This document shows positions 62,050 to 64,000 of a stretch of 64,000 nt of DNA, one piece after another. Source of the DNA: Straminergon stramineum (Eukaryota; Streptophyta; Bryopsida; Hypnales; Calliergonaceae); assembly GCA_963920665.1 (NCBI GenBank), contig OY987265.1, forward strand, positions 12,715,001 to 12,779,000. The letters are read 5' to 3'. The notes beneath the pieces were generated by a model. That model was not told where the DNA came from. It saw nothing but the letters and a program-made list of their open reading frames with translations, and searched no databases. Position 1 is the stretch's first letter. Every line of letters begins with the position of its first letter. A program made the translations under genes and the position numbers.

Positions 62050-62720
62050 ATTTTGGCCAATACATTTTGGGTAAATAAAAATATACTCTAGGGTTTGGTA
62101 TAGGAGGTCAGAACAAAACATATAACTTGAATTGTAGACCATAGGGGAGGATTATTCTTGTCCATTTGGATACCAATGTGGCTTTCATAAATTCCACCTT
62201 CAACATTGTAGCCAATAAGGTATATCAACCTATGAAAGGCAAACCACTTATGACAAGCACTTAGGGAATAACCTATTACAATCTTACTTCATCCCATGAC
62301 AATTTTTTTCTTATAAACAAGATCAATTTGAGCTACATTAGGGGTTGAGTTAGTAGCTGCAATCAATGTCTTGGGTGATGGCGGTCTCATTCTCAAGGGT
62401 CCACATCATGTCACACCATGTACAAGATAAGATGTGATACTTTTTAACAAGAATGACTTAATTTTTGTTGAATTTGACCTTCTTTATTAGTGATTGTAAT
62501 AGGAAGTTCCACTTTTTTAGTGTAAATTCAAAATATTGTAGCCATGTTAGGAAATACTATGACTACTTTAGATGGTAGACCATTATGGATACACTTTCTG
62601 TTGGTTTTGGGTAGTCTAAAGACTCTTTAGGGTCAATTGGACAATACCCTTCAAAAATTCATAACCAATTCATACGCTATCAAATAAAATAAAATTTCAA
62701 TTATTCTCTTCATTTCTCAC
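62050..62720 (+). repeat. dispersed repeat, ~650 bp, copy 2
   Basis: It matches 28150-28820 in word order (see that entry). It ends directly before the TTAA-family element at about 62742, so the two repeats are adjacent or the second inserted at the edge of the first. Its class is unknown. Confidence 0.7.
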
Positions 62721-62741
62721 ATTGCAATCTCACATTCTAAA

Positions 62742-63640
62742 CCCCATAAGTCCCAAGGCCATTTTCCTCTAAAAAAACAACTAAAAATTGCCAATTTTGT
62801 TGCATTCACCCAAGAAAATAGAAAAAATGTTTTTTTAGGTATAGAACTAGAAAATCTTGTACTTCACTAGTTTCAAATCATATGGTAAAAATTTCATTGA
62901 AGTTTGACTATAGAAATTGAAAGATATCAGCATTCAAAGTTGAAAAACAAGTTTTTTTTTAATGTTGGCTTGCAATTTCAAATGACTTTGACTACCATTT
63001 ATGGAAAAAATTTGAACTACAAAATTTTAATTTTAATTTTTTTGTGTTGAAGGATTGAGGTGAAAGTCTAGGAAAAAAAAACACTTAATTCATTTTCATT
63101 ATTTCAAAATTGTTGAGTAGAAGTAGGTTCAAGATTGAAAGAAAAACTAAATTGTTAATAGCTCTAAGATGGGATTGGAACACTATAATTCCAATGGTGA
63201 GATTTTTTTAACAAGGAAACTTAACTTTGTTAGAATTTTTTTTGAAAAATTGCGAAAATTGCATTTAAAAATGAATCCCATAAGTTACTTTTTCAAGAAG
63301 ATGCTTTGATTGCTCGAAAAATAAAAATTGTCCTTAACATTCACATAACAAATCAAAATGGAATAAATCAAAGCTCCTCATGTAGATAAAATTACAATCT
63401 AGGAGAAACAATTTTTTTACAATGTTTTACAATTTTTTGTGTGTGAAAGGATTTTTGCCCATTGCACCAAAAAAAGGACTTTTTGTGCCATAACTTTTGC
63501 TCCCAGGTACCAAATGAAATAAAAATTATATTCCTTGAAAGATATTGAGTTTTTCTATCTTCACAAAAAATTTCAAAAAATCGGGATGAATATTGAGACC
63601 GTAGGAGTGTGCCCATGAGGGACAAAATGGATTTCAGGCA
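62742..63640 (+). mobile_element. TTAA-type non-autonomous element, ~930 bp family, rearranged copy
   Basis: The left end CCCCATAAGTCCCAAGGCC follows CTAA(A), a decayed target. The interior aligns with 15111-16033 throughout, including AAATCTTGTACTTCACTAG against GGATCTTGTACTTTACTTG, AGATATCAGCATTCAAAGTT and CATAACTTTTGCTCCCAGG. Near the right end, a stretch (GGGACAAAATGGATTTCAGG) is inverted relative to the 15-kb copy, and no clean right terminus was found. The boundary is approximate. Confidence 0.65.
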
Positions 63641-63984
63641 AATCAATCATTTTGCCTATCATAGTGGCTTTTTTTTCTACCTATGATATGCTAATTTAAA
63701 CCTTTAAAAAAACTTATAGTACCAGAGTATTGCATTTCTGGTATCATTCTTCTATCTATTACATCCCAATATTGGTCATATTGAAGCAAAATGACAAGGT
63801 GCTCAATATTTGTGATGTGAATTTTCAAAGTTTCTTTCTAAATCGCCTCATGAAGTATCATCTAATATAAAATCAAGAATAACTTTTAACCATTCTAGTA
63901 CTTTATCATACATAAAGTTATCCATTTCTTTACACAAGTATTGAAATTGGCTAAAGAATATTCTAGGTGAAGGTCTGATTTGAC

Positions 63985-64000
63985 ACCTAAATGTTGAAAT
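63985..64000 (+). mobile_element. possible left end of a third ~647-bp family element, cut by the window
   Basis: ACACCTAAATGTTGAAAT at the very end of the window resembles the left end of the 647-bp elements (CACCTAAATGCCC and TCCCTAAATGTTGAAGC). The preceding bases are TTTG rather than TTAA and the rest is outside the window, so this is only a candidate. Confidence 0.3.

Overview
This window is nuclear DNA of a land plant. It has GC-richer exons, AT-rich introns and spacers, GT-AG introns, a plastid-type polynucleotide phosphorylase with an N-terminal leader, a PRL1-type WD40 protein and a plant B' subunit of PP2A. No retrotransposon, tRNA, rRNA or CRISPR array was recognised. Very long introns packed with short non-coding repeats, plus an unassigned coiled-coil protein, would fit a seed-free plant (fern, lycophyte or bryophyte), but that placement is a weak inference.

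Layout. 1-2586: no gene seen. 2587-7223 (-): lipase class 3 / mono- and diacylglycerol lipase family, 9 coding exons, 689 aa. About 8300-18700: gene-poor and repeat-rich, with several TTAA-flanked elements. 18705-33467 (-): one coiled-coil gene whose 15 recognisable exons are spread over nearly 15 kb; its 3' end was not found. 35487-41196 (-): PRL1 homologue, 16 exons, 492 aa. 43418-51917 (-): plastid-type PNPase, 25 exons, 869 aa. About 52400-56900: spacer with one TTAA element. 58722-60899 (+): PP2A B' subunit, two coding exons, 555 aa. 60900-64000: 3' UTR with a minisatellite, then two dispersed repeats.

The four complete gene models close in frame with a total length divisible by three. 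They were built by joining exons by hand at splice consensus sites and checking against remembered family sequences. The genes are unrelated housekeeping functions (lipid hydrolysis, spliceosome/ubiquitin ligase, plastid RNA decay, phosphatase targeting) and show no operon-like logic.

The most unusual content is repetitive. Two families of non-coding elements (about 0.92-1.23 kb and about 0.65 kb) have ends starting (C/T)CCCTAAA or close variants and are flanked by TTAA, the hallmark of piggyBac-like or Kolobok-like transposition. Four copies of the larger family and two full copies of the smaller are present, in both orientations. Two tiny Stowaway-like foldbacks and a 257-bp TA-flanked MITE sit in introns. 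Two introns use GC-AG splice sites.
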